DNA from: DASWUZ01 sp036401395
GTDB lineage: Bacteria > Acidobacteriota > Terriglobia > Terriglobales > Acidobacteriaceae
Length of the DNA stretch: 16,901 nucleotides
Reading direction: 5' to 3'
NCBI GenBank assembly: GCA_036401395.1
Contig: DASWUZ010000335.1
Location: 1-16,901, forward strand
The translations under genes were made by a program, and so were the position numbers. Each line of letters starts with the position of its first letter. The stretch's first letter is position 1. A model generated the notes under the pieces. It had not been told where the DNA came from and ran no database searches. It saw only the letters and a list, made by a program, of their open reading frames with translations. Below are positions 1 to 7,946 of this stretch, in pieces.

Positions 1-28
1 GTCTTGATTGTCACTTAGGTCTATCGCC

Positions 29-54
29 AAAAACCCGCGTCGCTATCGGGTTTT
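29..54 (-). terminator. Intrinsic terminator of the tRNA-Asp gene
   Basis: Read on the minus strand just after the encoded CCA of the tRNA, the DNA forms a hairpin with a CCCG/CGGG core (47-50 pairing with 34-37). The core is flanked by A4 on the 5' side and T5 on the 3' side, which extends the stem to about 8 bp around a 9-nt loop. The T-run directly after the GC core is the classic Rho-independent pattern. It would end the tRNA transcript within about 25 bases. Confidence 0.75.
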
Positions 55-55
55 A

Positions 56-421
<366 letters not shown>

Positions 422-2449
422 ATGCTGAATGTAGGTGTACCTGAACTTGACGGGCCGGAGGCATCGGCCGCTCCCGCAGAGCAAAATCCAGAGGAACGAA
501 ACCCCGAAATAGGACTTGAGACTGGCGAGAACGCCAATCTCGATGACACTTCCGATCCTTATCTGGAAAAGATCGCGTCAATCGCGCCGGAGGCCACCCC
601 ACCGGAAAAGAAAGCCTCGGTCTCTGCGGAAACTACTACTGAGGCGTCGGCACCGGAAGTGGACTCGAGCGCCAGCTTTCCGGTTGACGAAAACCCACCG
701 TCCACTCCCAACGCGGATCACGACTCGCCTCTCAACGCACCTCTAGGCTCATCACATCAAGCGCCTCACGATGAACGGCGCGAAGCGCCTGAGTCTTTCG
801 GCGAGTTGCTCTACGAGTTTGAGAAGACCCATAAGCGCGCCCCGGAAGACGGCAGCAGGCAGATCGATGCCACCGTGGTCAGCGTCAACGCGGACTCCGT
901 CTTCCTCGACATCGGATTCAAGATTGAAGGTGTGTTACCGCTCTCGCTTTTCGCGTCTGCGAAGGAACAGCCCAAGGCCGGCGACAAGCTTCTCGTCACG
1001 CCAAAAGGCCGCAATGAGGAAGGCTACTACGAACTTTCTCTCCCAAAGATTGCGCAGCCTAAAGACTGGTCGTCGCTCGAAGAAGCCTTCGCAGCGAAGT
1101 CTGTCGTCGCGGGCACGGTCACCAGCGCGATCAAGGGCGGACTCACCGTTGATGTTGGTGTTCGCGCGTTCATGCCCGCCTCTCGCAGCGGTGTGCGCGA
1201 CGCGGCTGACTTGGAGAAACTGGTCGGACAGGAGATCCGTTGCCGCATCATCAAACTCGACGTCGCGGACGAGGACGTCGTCGTCGATCGCCGCATCGTG
1301 CTTGAAGAAGAAGAGCGCAGCACCAAAGAGCGCCGCTACGCCGAGATCACCGAAGGCATAATCCTCGCGGGCACGGTGCGCAGCCTGACCGACTATGGCG
1401 CCTTCGTAGATCTCGGTGGCATCGATGCCCTGCTGCACATCAGCGACATGGCCTGGACGCGCGTTGCGACCCCGTCGGATGTGGTCACGGTGGGCCAGCA
1501 GATCGAAGCCAAAGTTCTGAAGGTTGAGCTTGATAAGCGCCGCATCTCGATCGGTTTGAAGCAGCTCATGGCCCACCCCTGGGACGCTGTCACCGGCAAG
1601 TTTACGGTTGGCGAACGTGTCACCGGCGTGGTCACGCGGCTCACCGACTTCGGCGCATTTGTAGAGCTGGCGCCCGGCATTGAAGGGCTGATTCACGTCT
1701 CCGAAATGTCGTGGGCCAAGAAGGTTCGCAAGCCTGGCGACATGGTCAAGGTTGGCGACACCGTCGAGGTGGTCGTGCTGTCAATCAACGCTGAGGAGCG
1801 GCGCATTTCGCTCGGCCTGAAGCAGGCGCTCGGCGATCCGTGGGCAGCCATGGCTGACAAGCTCTCGGTCGGCGCAACCGTCGAGGGCCCCGTGGTCAGC
1901 TTCACTAAATTTGGCGCGTTTGTGCAGGTTGCTGAGGGTGTTGAGGGCATGGTCCACATTAGCGAAATTGTCGCCGACAAGCGCATCAACCATCCGCAGG
2001 ATGAGCTGAAGATCGGCCAGGTGGTCAAGGCGCAGGTGCTCGAGGTGGACAGAGAAAAGCGCCAGCTCAAGCTCAGCATCAAGCAGCTAATTCCCAGCAG
2101 CCTTGACGAGTATCTTGCCGAACATCACGTTGGCGACACGGTTTCGGGTCGCGTTATTGAAGCGACCGGCGACCGCCTGCTCGCAGAGTTAGGCGAAGGC
2201 ATCCGCGTCTCATGCCAGGTGTTAAAAGCGGCCCCGGCCGCAGCTGCTGTAAAGGCTGAACCATCTACAGACGTGAGGCCTGACCTCTCCGCTCTCAGCT
2301 CGATGCTCAAAGCTCGCTGGAAAAATGGGCCCGCAGTTGACGCGCCGCAGAGCAAGAAGAGCGAGAGCATCCGCGCAGGTCAGATGCTTTCCTTCCGCAT
2401 CACAGCACTTGATGCCGCCGCGAAAAAGATTGAGATTGAGGCCGTCTAA
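422..2449 (+). CDS. rpsA: 30S ribosomal protein S1-like protein (multi-S1-domain RNA-binding protein)
   Basis: 675 residues. S1 proteins bind single-stranded mRNA and deliver it to the 30S subunit. Residues 1-140 are an acidic Pro/Ala/Ser/Glu-rich, probably disordered extension. OB-fold S1 domains follow at about 145-208, 226-293, 311-381, 396-468 and 483-554. The last three carry the canonical GAFV ... G-(L/M)-(L/I/V)-H-(I/V)-S signature and the D-x-x-x-R-(R/Q)-(I/L) closing strand. A sixth unit begins at about 570 and its closing strand appears at 650-673 after an Ala/Pro-rich insert. The first two domains are divergent, as in E. coli S1 where they dock on the ribosome. E. coli S1 has 557 residues, and the excess here is mostly the N-terminal tail. 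The ATG at 422 has no clear Shine-Dalgarno sequence, so the exact start is uncertain. Because some acidobacteria may carry more than one S1 paralogue, the symbol is tentative. Confidence 0.88.
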   Translation: MLNVGVPELDGPEASAAPAEQNPEERNPEIGLETGENANLDDTSDPYLEKIASIAPEATPPEKKASVSAETTTEASAPEVDSSASFPVDENPPSTPNADHDSPLNAPLGSSHQAPHDERREAPESFGELLYEFEKTHKRAPEDGSRQIDATVVSVNADSVFLDIGFKIEGVLPLSLFASAKEQPKAGDKLLVTPKGRNEEGYYELSLPKIAQPKDWSSLEEAFAAKSVVAGTVTSAIKGGLTVDVGVRAFMPASRSGVRDAADLEKLVGQEIRCRIIKLDVADEDVVVDRRIVLEEEERSTKERRYAEITEGIILAGTVRSLTDYGAFVDLGGIDALLHISDMAWTRVATPSDVVTVGQQIEAKVLKVELDKRRISIGLKQLMAHPWDAVTGKFTVGERVTGVVTRLTDFGAFVELAPGIEGLIHVSEMSWAKKVRKPGDMVKVGDTVEVVVLSINAEERRISLGLKQALGDPWAAMADKLSVGATVEGPVVSFTKFGAFVQVAEGVEGMVHISEIVADKRINHPQDELKIGQVVKAQVLEVDREKRQLKLSIKQLIPSSLDEYLAEHHVGDTVSGRVIEATGDRLLAELGEGIRVSCQVLKAAPAAAAVKAEPSTDVRPDLSALSSMLKARWKNGPAVDAPQSKKSESIRAGQMLSFRITALDAAAKKIEIEAV

Positions 2450-2460
2450 GAGCGAAGAAG

Positions 2461-2465
2461 GGAGG
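2461..2465 (+). promoter_or_regulatory. Ribosome-binding site fixing the start of the 85-residue ORF
   Basis: GGAGG lies 6 bases before ATG 2472. It selects this ATG over the upstream in-frame ATG at 2325, which lies inside the S1 coding region and has no such site. Confidence 0.8.
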
Positions 2466-2471
2466 AAAAGT

Positions 2472-2729
2472 ATGGCTGGATGTCCGCCGGTCCAATTTGA
2501 AGACGTTACGAGGGAGAAGTTCGTGTGCCTGCAGAAGCTGGTCTTTGAAAAGGTGCAGGTCGAGCTTACCGGCGACACAGGCTCCGCTAGCAACGCCGAA
2601 GAGAACATGGAGATTGCCTGGAACTTCGATGAGGCGACCGCCACGCTGCGACTTGAAGTGACCAAGTCCGCTTACCCGTGCTTCCTGGTAATGCCGAGGC
2701 TGAAATCTTTCGTCGCTACTTGCCTTTAA
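2472..2729 (+). CDS. Small conserved-looking hypothetical protein (85 aa) coupled to the S1 gene
   Basis: 85 residues, beginning 22 bases after the S1 stop codon with a strong GGAGG ribosome-binding site, so it is very probably co-transcribed with S1. There is no signal peptide, membrane segment or recognised motif. The N-terminal half reads as a short helix (VTREKFVCLQKLVFEKV). It is followed by alternating strands with a WNFDEATATLRLEV segment, typical of a small alpha/beta protein. Four cysteines (C4, C18, C60, C84) are widely spaced and do not form a CxxC zinc motif. I do not recognise the family and assign no function. The good ribosome-binding site, the codon use like its neighbours and the absence of a competing frame make a real gene likely. 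Confidence 0.72.
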   Translation: MAGCPPVQFEDVTREKFVCLQKLVFEKVQVELTGDTGSASNAEENMEIAWNFDEATATLRLEVTKSAYPCFLVMPRLKSFVATCL

Positions 2730-2803
2730 GGCCGCGTTTCACCGCGACCTGATGCGAGCTGCCCTCCTGCAAGTCCGCCGTATAGCCATTCCCGCTGCCG
2801 CCC

Positions 2804-2812
2804 TGTCATAAT
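2804..2812 (+). promoter_or_regulatory. Candidate extended -10 promoter for the VOC protein gene
   Basis: TGTCATAAT matches the extended -10 pattern TG-n-TATAAT with one mismatch in the hexamer. Transcription would start near 2819 and leave a leader of about 29 bases that contains the GGGGGAG ribosome-binding site (2836-2842). No good -35 hexamer is seen at the expected position, as is common for extended -10 promoters. Confidence 0.42.
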
Positions 2813-2847
2813 GCCTTGCGGTATGGATTGCATTTGGGGGAGCGACC

Positions 2848-3786
2848 ATGTTCGAACATAGTTACAAAGGCGCAGATTTGCTCAAGGCGGCGCTCGGACT
2901 TCTAATTCTTGTCTCTGCCCTTGCCGCGACCGCGCAGCAGCGGCCGCACATTCTCGGCATCTCGCACATGGCAGTTTATTCGAGCGACCCCGCTGCGACC
3001 GAGCATTTCTATAAAGACATACTTGGCGCGTCGAAGATGCGGGACCCCGAGGATCCGGCCGGTGCACGCTATTACTTCAGCGACCGTCAATTCGCTGAGG
3101 TGCTCCCGCTGCCCGATGGTCAGGGAATCAGCCGGATGGCCCATGTTGCTTTCATCACTGACGATGCGGCTGGGCTGCGCGCGTACTTGGTCGCGCGCGG
3201 AAACATAAATGCAACAGAACTGAAGAAGGACAGTGACAATAGCTGGCGCTTCGAGACCAAAGATCCCGAAGGCAACTCTGTGCAATTTGTCCAAGGCGTT
3301 TTGCAGGAATTCGACGCAATGCATTCCATCAGCCAGCGCGTCATCCACATGGGATTCCTGGTCCACGACCGTGCGGTCGAAGACAAATTCTACAAAGACC
3401 TGCTCGGATTCAAGCCGTACTGGTACGGCGCGATGAGACCGGACAAGGTCGACTGGATCTCGCAGCAAGTTCCCGACGGCCACGACTGGATTGAATACAT
3501 GATGGTCGGCGATGGTTCAACCACGCCGCTCGACCACGTCGATGCCCGCGAACTTGGAGTACTTAATCACTTTTCGCTCGGCGTGCCGAACATGGAAAAG
3601 GCCGTCACGACTCTCTACGCCGGCGACCGCCTGAGCCCGCGCCACGACGGCCCGCAGATGGGGAAGGACGGCAAGTGGCAGGCCAACCTCTACGACCCCG
3701 ATGGTACCCGCGTCGAATTGATGGAGTTCCAGCCGGTCATGAAGCCGTGCTGCTCCGGCTTCACCGCCCCCAGTCCGCTTAACTGA
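2848..3786 (+). CDS. Exported two-domain VOC (glyoxalase/bleomycin-resistance fold) protein
   Basis: 312 residues starting at ATG 2848, 5 bases after GGGGGAG. An N-terminal hydrophobic segment (residues 12-28, ending ATAQ-Q) looks like a Sec signal peptide, so the protein probably acts in the periplasm or outside. Two vicinal-oxygen-chelate domains follow. Domain 1 (about 34-150) has candidate metal ligands H40, E84, H99 and Q146. Domain 2 (about 163-295) has the full set H167, E216, H241 and E290. In this superfamily the H/E ligands hold a divalent metal for isomerase, lyase or dioxygenase chemistry, but the substrate cannot be read from the sequence. The FYKD(I/L)LG motif occurs in both halves (54-60 and 181-187), consistent with internal duplication. 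It stands as a single-gene unit with its own promoter and a terminator downstream. Confidence 0.86.
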   Translation: MFEHSYKGADLLKAALGLLILVSALAATAQQRPHILGISHMAVYSSDPAATEHFYKDILGASKMRDPEDPAGARYYFSDRQFAEVLPLPDGQGISRMAHVAFITDDAAGLRAYLVARGNINATELKKDSDNSWRFETKDPEGNSVQFVQGVLQEFDAMHSISQRVIHMGFLVHDRAVEDKFYKDLLGFKPYWYGAMRPDKVDWISQQVPDGHDWIEYMMVGDGSTTPLDHVDARELGVLNHFSLGVPNMEKAVTTLYAGDRLSPRHDGPQMGKDGKWQANLYDPDGTRVELMEFQPVMKPCCSGFTAPSPLN

Positions 3787-3841
3787 TTCGTAGCCACGAG
3801 TGCATCGGCTACTCTAAAGACCTTCCGCAAAAACTAGAAGA

Positions 3842-3865
3842 GCCGCACCCTGACCAGGATGCGGC
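3842..3865. terminator. Bidirectional terminator between convergent genes
   Basis: The arms GCCGCA (3842-3847) and TGCGGC (3860-3865), with inner CCT/AGG pairs and a GACC loop, form a hairpin midway between the stops of the VOC gene (3786) and the S53 peptidase gene (3893). On the minus strand it is followed by a pyrimidine/T-rich tail ending in TTTTT, so it suits the peptidase best. On the plus strand the tail is weaker. Confidence 0.65.
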
Positions 3866-3892
3866 GCTTCCGTTTGCTCGTTTCGGGGCTCG

Positions 3893-6800
3893 TCAGTTGA
3901 TCGTTACGTTGATATTCGTCGTGGCCTTTAGCGTAGCGGTAATTGAATCGACTCCAGTGACAGTTACGACGTAAGCCCCCGTCGTAGTCCCTGGGTTTGA
4001 GGTTGAACTGCTACTCCCCCCGCCGCAACCGCTAGCGATCGAAGCCACACCAGCAAACAGGACCACCGCCATCATCGCTCTCCATGCACGCCGCCTTGCT
4101 GGTATACCGAAGAGTAGGACACAAGCAAGTGCCGCACCGCCGGCTGCGTACCACTCGCTGTGTCTTCCATGGTTAAAGGGCGAGTTTGCCGGGAAGGTGA
4201 GAGCGCCTGTCGTTGGGGTGCTGGTTATCGTCAGCGTCGCAGTCCCCGCCGTCGCGCCACTGATGGTAACGCTTGGGGTAATCGAGCATCCCGGGAGATC
4301 CTGAGCACCTACCGGCGAAGACGTGATCGCACAGGACAGATTTACCGTCCCTGTATACCCTCCAGCAGGCGTAACGCTAATGGCCGAAGTATTCCCGCTA
4401 GTAGCGCCGTGAGTAAAGGTGATGGCGTTACCGCTAAGCCCGAAGCTGGAACCCCCGCCACCCCCGCCGCCGCCAGTGATTGTGAGTGTAACCACCGGGG
4501 ACACGGAGCCGGCATAGTTGCTATCGCCAGAGTAAGTGGCCGTAATGTTGTTTGCGCCGACCGGCAGGGCGCTGCCGTTTATAGAGATCGAGGCGGTGCC
4601 GTTATCCAACCCCGTGGTCGAGCTGAAAGACCCGGTAACGGTCCCGGAACCTAGTGATGTAGCACCGGACGTGAAGGTCACTGTCCCGGTCGGGGAATTG
4701 CCGACGCTGTCGGTGCTGATAGCTGCCGAAATTGTTACCGTGCCACTTGACGCGACCGACGACGCGCTCAAGGTCGCAGCGGTTGCCGTGGCTCCTTTAG
4801 TGATCGTCAGCGGCAAAGCGGCGCTGCTCTGATTGAAGCTTGAATCGCCTGAATAGGAGATTGTGGTAGACGAGCCAGGAGTCAGCGACGCCGTTTCGAG
4901 CTGGACATACCCCGAACTGTTAAGGCTCTTGGTCTGGTTTATGCCTCCGGAGAAGGTCACAGATCCTGTGGCGAAGCCGTCGTTGGTAGACGTCGTACTT
5001 ACCGGCGCTACATCGACGATCGCGATGAACCCATAAGGAAGTGTTGCCGCTACACCCTGGGCTCCGCTCGACGGGTCTTCGATAGTAGTCTGCACGTTCA
5101 ACTGACTGTTTTCAGGCGTGACCACTACGGGGATTGCGTTGGAATCGCTCTGGGCATTGACCCCGTCGCCCCCGTAGTGGGCGGTGACGTTATACGTGCC
5201 GCCGGGGAGGTAGGTGATAGAGAAGGATGTTTTGGCGCTCGAGTCTAGAGTGGCTGGCCCGGCGATGGCAACATTGTTAGGATTTGTTGCAGCATTGAGA
5301 CTATCGACGATTGAAATGTCACCGGTGGGCGTTCCGCTGCCGCTTACCTGCACTCCTACGTCAACTTTCGTGCCATGAACGATAGCGAGGGGCGCAGTCG
5401 ATCCGTTCAAAGTAAGGGCGGTCGTACTCGCAGCAAAGGTGATGCTGCTCCAGTTGTTGACGAGCGCACTTATATCGACGCTCCCTAGCCCTGTTGCCAG
5501 ATCGTAACCCGATGCTGCGTTATAACCGTTGAGGAAGCCATTGGACCCGCAATTTGGGGAACCACTGGTGCATACGACGGAAATATTTCCGGTTGTGACA
5601 TCGTGGAACACCGAAGGCGTTTTCTTCGCCAAAGGATAAATTACCTGGTTTGCCTGTCCGAGCCGGCCACCGACCTTTTGACTTACGAGTGCCAATACTC
5701 CGGCAAAGGCGGGGGCGGCGGTTGAGGTCCCGCCAACTCCACTGATGTAATATCTGCCCGTGCTGTCGGGACTACATTCCGTGATAAGAGTGCCGGATTG
5801 AGTAAGGTGGCCGCAGAGCGCCCAGGCAGCTCCGTAAAAACCGTTTGAAGCAAACATCGACACATCGGGCAGGTCTCGTACGTGATCTCCATTGTCGAAG
5901 AGTTTTTGCCACGACGGCTTGGCGTAACCCTGACACAAGTTACCTGTCACCTGAGCGCAGCTGCTGGCACCCCCACTGGCGGCTACAATGTTGGTCTGAT
6001 TATTGTTGTTGGGATCGTGATAGGCCACGTTTGAGCTAATCGTGGTATTTGCGTCGGTGGAGTTGTTCCACGGATTTTCCGGGATGTATTTTGTTGCCGT
6101 CCCCCGGTAAGGCAGCGTGTTCGTAGGTAGAACAAAATTTGAGAAGCTGTTGAGGAGCACATCGAAATCGGTGCCTCCAACCGCGATGTTAAATGGCGTT
6201 GAGGCCAGGCCGTTCACCGCAAGCCCTCCTTGCGCGGTCGTTTCTGAGTTCTGATCATCGCAACCAGCGGAGCCGTCGTCCCCGGTTGAGACGGTCACCG
6301 ATATACCCTGGGCCGCTGCCTCTTCCCATGCGTTGTAATTCTGCTGGTTCTGCGTATTTCCCAACCCCGCCTCGCATGCCCCGAAGCTCACATTGAGAAT
6401 GCTTACCGTGTTGTCGTCAAGAGCTCTGTTAATGCCGAAATAAAGGGGATCCTGCAGAGCAAAAGGGTCCGCGAAGGCCGTGTAAAGGAAGACTTTAGCC
6501 CCGGGAGCGATGCCGCCGGAGATTTCAACGTCCAGCAATGCCTCTGAGGCGTCACCGTCGCTAAGATCGGTCAGGATCGGAGCATCGCCGTCTACCACGA
6601 TCGTTGGCGCGTTCGCGCTCAAACCGAAGAGGCTGCGGTAGTTTGCCACGTCGTTGGGGTCGATGTTACCCAGGCCCGCTACGCCGATATTTACTCCCGT
6701 GCCGTCGCAGGTAGAGCCGCCGGGGCAGGTAGTGCCGCCGACGAAATTCTTATTTAGAGCGGGGTTTGGCGAGTTGTAGATGGTCGCCGCATCGGATGGT

Positions 6801-7555
6801 CCGACGTAGAGAGTCGGAGGGGTTCCGGATCCTGTCAGTAGCGGCTTGATGATCTTCGTGGCGGGGTCGAAGGCGGCGACAGGGCCGGCTTTCAGATGAG
6901 ACTTCATATGGAAGGTATTCATCTGCGCGACGCCCGCGACCAATGGCGCGAGGGCCGCCGGGATCTGCGGGTCGGAGGCGTTTGCGTAGTGCTGTTCGCC
7001 CTTGACCATATAGCTATGTATCTCGGTGTGAAAGGCTTCCTGGAGCTGGGCCGCGTTACCAGAGAATTCGACCACAGTCTTCGCTTTGTTTACCTTATTC
7101 ACCGCAAATCCGTGGCCCTGCAGCCACGTGCTCACGGTTTGAATGTCAGCGTCGGCTGGCCCATAGAGGGCTCCGAACTCTTCCGGCGTGATGAATTTGT
7201 GGTAATTGGGTGAGCTGGTCGTCTGCACGTCGGCGAGAAAGGCCGTCAGATCGGCTTCCTGCTGAGGGCTGCGCTTCAAGACCAGCAACATGCGGCGGGC
7301 GGGCAGCGAAGCCGGCGCCAGACCGTGGTCATAAAGCGGCTTGGCGAGGGGATGCGTATTGCCGCGCAAAGTGACGAGGGAGGACTCGTCAATCTGCTGC
7401 GTGATGCGAGCGGCTATCGGGACATGCACATTGGACGAAGACTGCGCCATTAGCGATTTCCCGTCGCAGAGCAAGCCGGCGAGGGCGATCAAAGCAAGCG
7501 AGGCGGGTCTGAGACCGCGATTACCAGAGACGTATGACATATCGATGGAACCCAT
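3893..7555 (-). CDS. Secreted S53 (pro-kumamolisin/sedolisin) serine-carboxyl peptidase with Ig-like repeats
   Basis: 1220 residues. Signal peptide about 12-38 (cut after LMAQ), prokumamolisin activation domain about 45-220, S53 catalytic domain about 250-702. Visible catalytic residues are E338 and D342 (EALLD), the oxyanion aspartate D426 (STGDDG) and nucleophile S611 (GGTSTAAPAFAG). The calcium site is D652-V653 with the loop ending at D694 (YDLATGLGSVD). S53 enzymes are acid-active endopeptidases that mature by removing the pro-domain. Three Ig-like repeats follow (about 715-812, 820-918, 922-1027, with (Y/H)YxGD-type ends), then a Gly8 linker (1028-1035) and another beta-rich domain (1036-1113). 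Two hydrophobic segments (1136-1152 and 1158-1176) are separated by an RRRAWR stretch, and a Cys-Gly3-Ser4 motif at 1177 and a final Ig-like tail come last. The ATG at 7540 (residue 6) is an alternative start; the AGG before the ATG at 7555 is too close to be ideal. The gene is monocistronic. Confidence 0.92.
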   Translation of the reverse strand: MGSIDMSYVSGNRGLRPASLALIALAGLLCDGKSLMAQSSSNVHVPIAARITQQIDESSLVTLRGNTHPLAKPLYDHGLAPASLPARRMLLVLKRSPQQEADLTAFLADVQTTSSPNYHKFITPEEFGALYGPADADIQTVSTWLQGHGFAVNKVNKAKTVVEFSGNAAQLQEAFHTEIHSYMVKGEQHYANASDPQIPAALAPLVAGVAQMNTFHMKSHLKAGPVAAFDPATKIIKPLLTGSGTPPTLYVGPSDAATIYNSPNPALNKNFVGGTTCPGGSTCDGTGVNIGVAGLGNIDPNDVANYRSLFGLSANAPTIVVDGDAPILTDLSDGDASEALLDVEISGGIAPGAKVFLYTAFADPFALQDPLYFGINRALDDNTVSILNVSFGACEAGLGNTQNQQNYNAWEEAAAQGISVTVSTGDDGSAGCDDQNSETTAQGGLAVNGLASTPFNIAVGGTDFDVLLNSFSNFVLPTNTLPYRGTATKYIPENPWNNSTDANTTISSNVAYHDPNNNNQTNIVAASGGASSCAQVTGNLCQGYAKPSWQKLFDNGDHVRDLPDVSMFASNGFYGAAWALCGHLTQSGTLITECSPDSTGRYYISGVGGTSTAAPAFAGVLALVSQKVGGRLGQANQVIYPLAKKTPSVFHDVTTGNISVVCTSGSPNCGSNGFLNGYNAASGYDLATGLGSVDISALVNNWSSITFAASTTALTLNGSTAPLAIVHGTKVDVGVQVSGSGTPTGDISIVDSLNAATNPNNVAIAGPATLDSSAKTSFSITYLPGGTYNVTAHYGGDGVNAQSDSNAIPVVVTPENSQLNVQTTIEDPSSGAQGVAATLPYGFIAIVDVAPVSTTSTNDGFATGSVTFSGGINQTKSLNSSGYVQLETASLTPGSSTTISYSGDSSFNQSSAALPLTITKGATATAATLSASSVASSGTVTISAAISTDSVGNSPTGTVTFTSGATSLGSGTVTGSFSSTTGLDNGTASISINGSALPVGANNITATYSGDSNYAGSVSPVVTLTITGGGGGGGGSSFGLSGNAITFTHGATSGNTSAISVTPAGGYTGTVNLSCAITSSPVGAQDLPGCSITPSVTISGATAGTATLTITSTPTTGALTFPANSPFNHGRHSEWYAAGGAALACVLLFGIPARRRAWRAMMAVVLFAGVASIASGCGGGSSSSTSNPGTTTGAYVVTVTGVDSITATLKATTNINVTIN

Positions 7556-7714
7556 CCTGTTCGATTTTTGCTACCAGCATGCATCGGCTACATGTGCCGT
7601 GCGGGACCTTCAAAAGCGCACTCTGCGTGGGTGACTCATGCCTGCTGACAGCACGTTAGGGAAAGGCGCACTGCGACCTGAACACGGCAGATTCGCGAGG
7701 GATAGGCTCCAACG

Positions 7715-7743
7715 GTTGTATTCCAAAGGAAATCTACTGTCAA
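7715..7743 (-). promoter_or_regulatory. Candidate sigma-70 promoter for the S53 peptidase gene
   Basis: On the minus strand a perfect -35 TTGACA (7743-7738) is followed by a 17-base spacer and -10 TACAAC (7720-7715), which matches the consensus at four of six positions. Transcription would begin near 7708 and give a leader of about 150 bases. Confidence 0.52.
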
Positions 7744-7828
7744 CGACGGCAGAAGGTTGCTTTTAATCAGACTCCCATCGGCGATTTTTGTCTCGCTCGT
7801 CGACAGGAAAATTCTTGGACCATGCCAA

Positions 7829-7855
7829 TCAGCCCCAGCCATCATTAAGGGCTGA
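7829..7855. repeat. 7-bp perfect inverted repeat upstream of the M16 operon
   Basis: TCAGCCC (7829-7835) and GGGCTGA (7849-7855) flank a 13-base spacer and end 6 bases before the candidate TTGACA box. It could be an operator or a chance palindrome. No T-run follows, so it is not a typical terminator. Confidence 0.35.
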
Positions 7856-7861
7856 GTTCGT

Positions 7862-7890
7862 TTGACACCCTGCCGAGGCCCGGTTAGCTT
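7862..7890 (+). promoter_or_regulatory. Candidate promoter of the M16-M16-glmU operon
   Basis: A perfect -35 TTGACA (7862-7867), a 17-base spacer and a weak -10 TAGCTT (7885-7890; three of six matches) lie about 57 bases before the first start codon. The spacing is ideal but the -10 is poor. Confidence 0.4.
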
Positions 7891-7946
7891 CAGATCATGC
7901 TGCGCGCTGGCTCTATGCGGCTGTTTCCGAGGTTGATGCTCCTATT

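Larger units (their letters stand above)
7556..7946. other. Divergent intergenic region (391 bases) between the S53 and M16 genes
   Basis: No convincing gene is present. It holds a good candidate promoter for the S53 gene on the minus strand, a weaker one for the M16 operon on the plus strand, and a 7-bp inverted repeat (7829-7855) just upstream of the latter. The only ORF of note, on the minus strand at 7636-7845, lacks a ribosome-binding site. Confidence 0.6.

Noticed and set aside
935..1696. Minus-strand ORF of 253 codons
   Set aside because: It is a shadow lying wholly antisense to well-defined S1 domains.
2325..2471. N-terminal extension of the 85-residue protein
   Set aside because: It overlaps the end of the S1 gene, is extremely Arg-rich and lacks a ribosome-binding site, while ATG 2472 has GGAGG at ideal spacing.
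4451..4477. CCGCC-like short repeat tract
   Set aside because: It simply encodes the eight-glycine linker of the S53 protein on the minus strand, so it is not a separate repeat element.
4160..4832. Two plus-strand ORFs (164 and 98 codons) inside the S53 gene
   Set aside because: They are antisense to the Ig-like repeats, with skewed Arg- and Val/Pro-rich composition and no start signals.
7636..7845. Minus-strand ORF of 69 codons in the divergent intergenic region
   Set aside because: It has no ribosome-binding site and no recognisable protein features, and it overlaps the better-supported S53 promoter and its leader.
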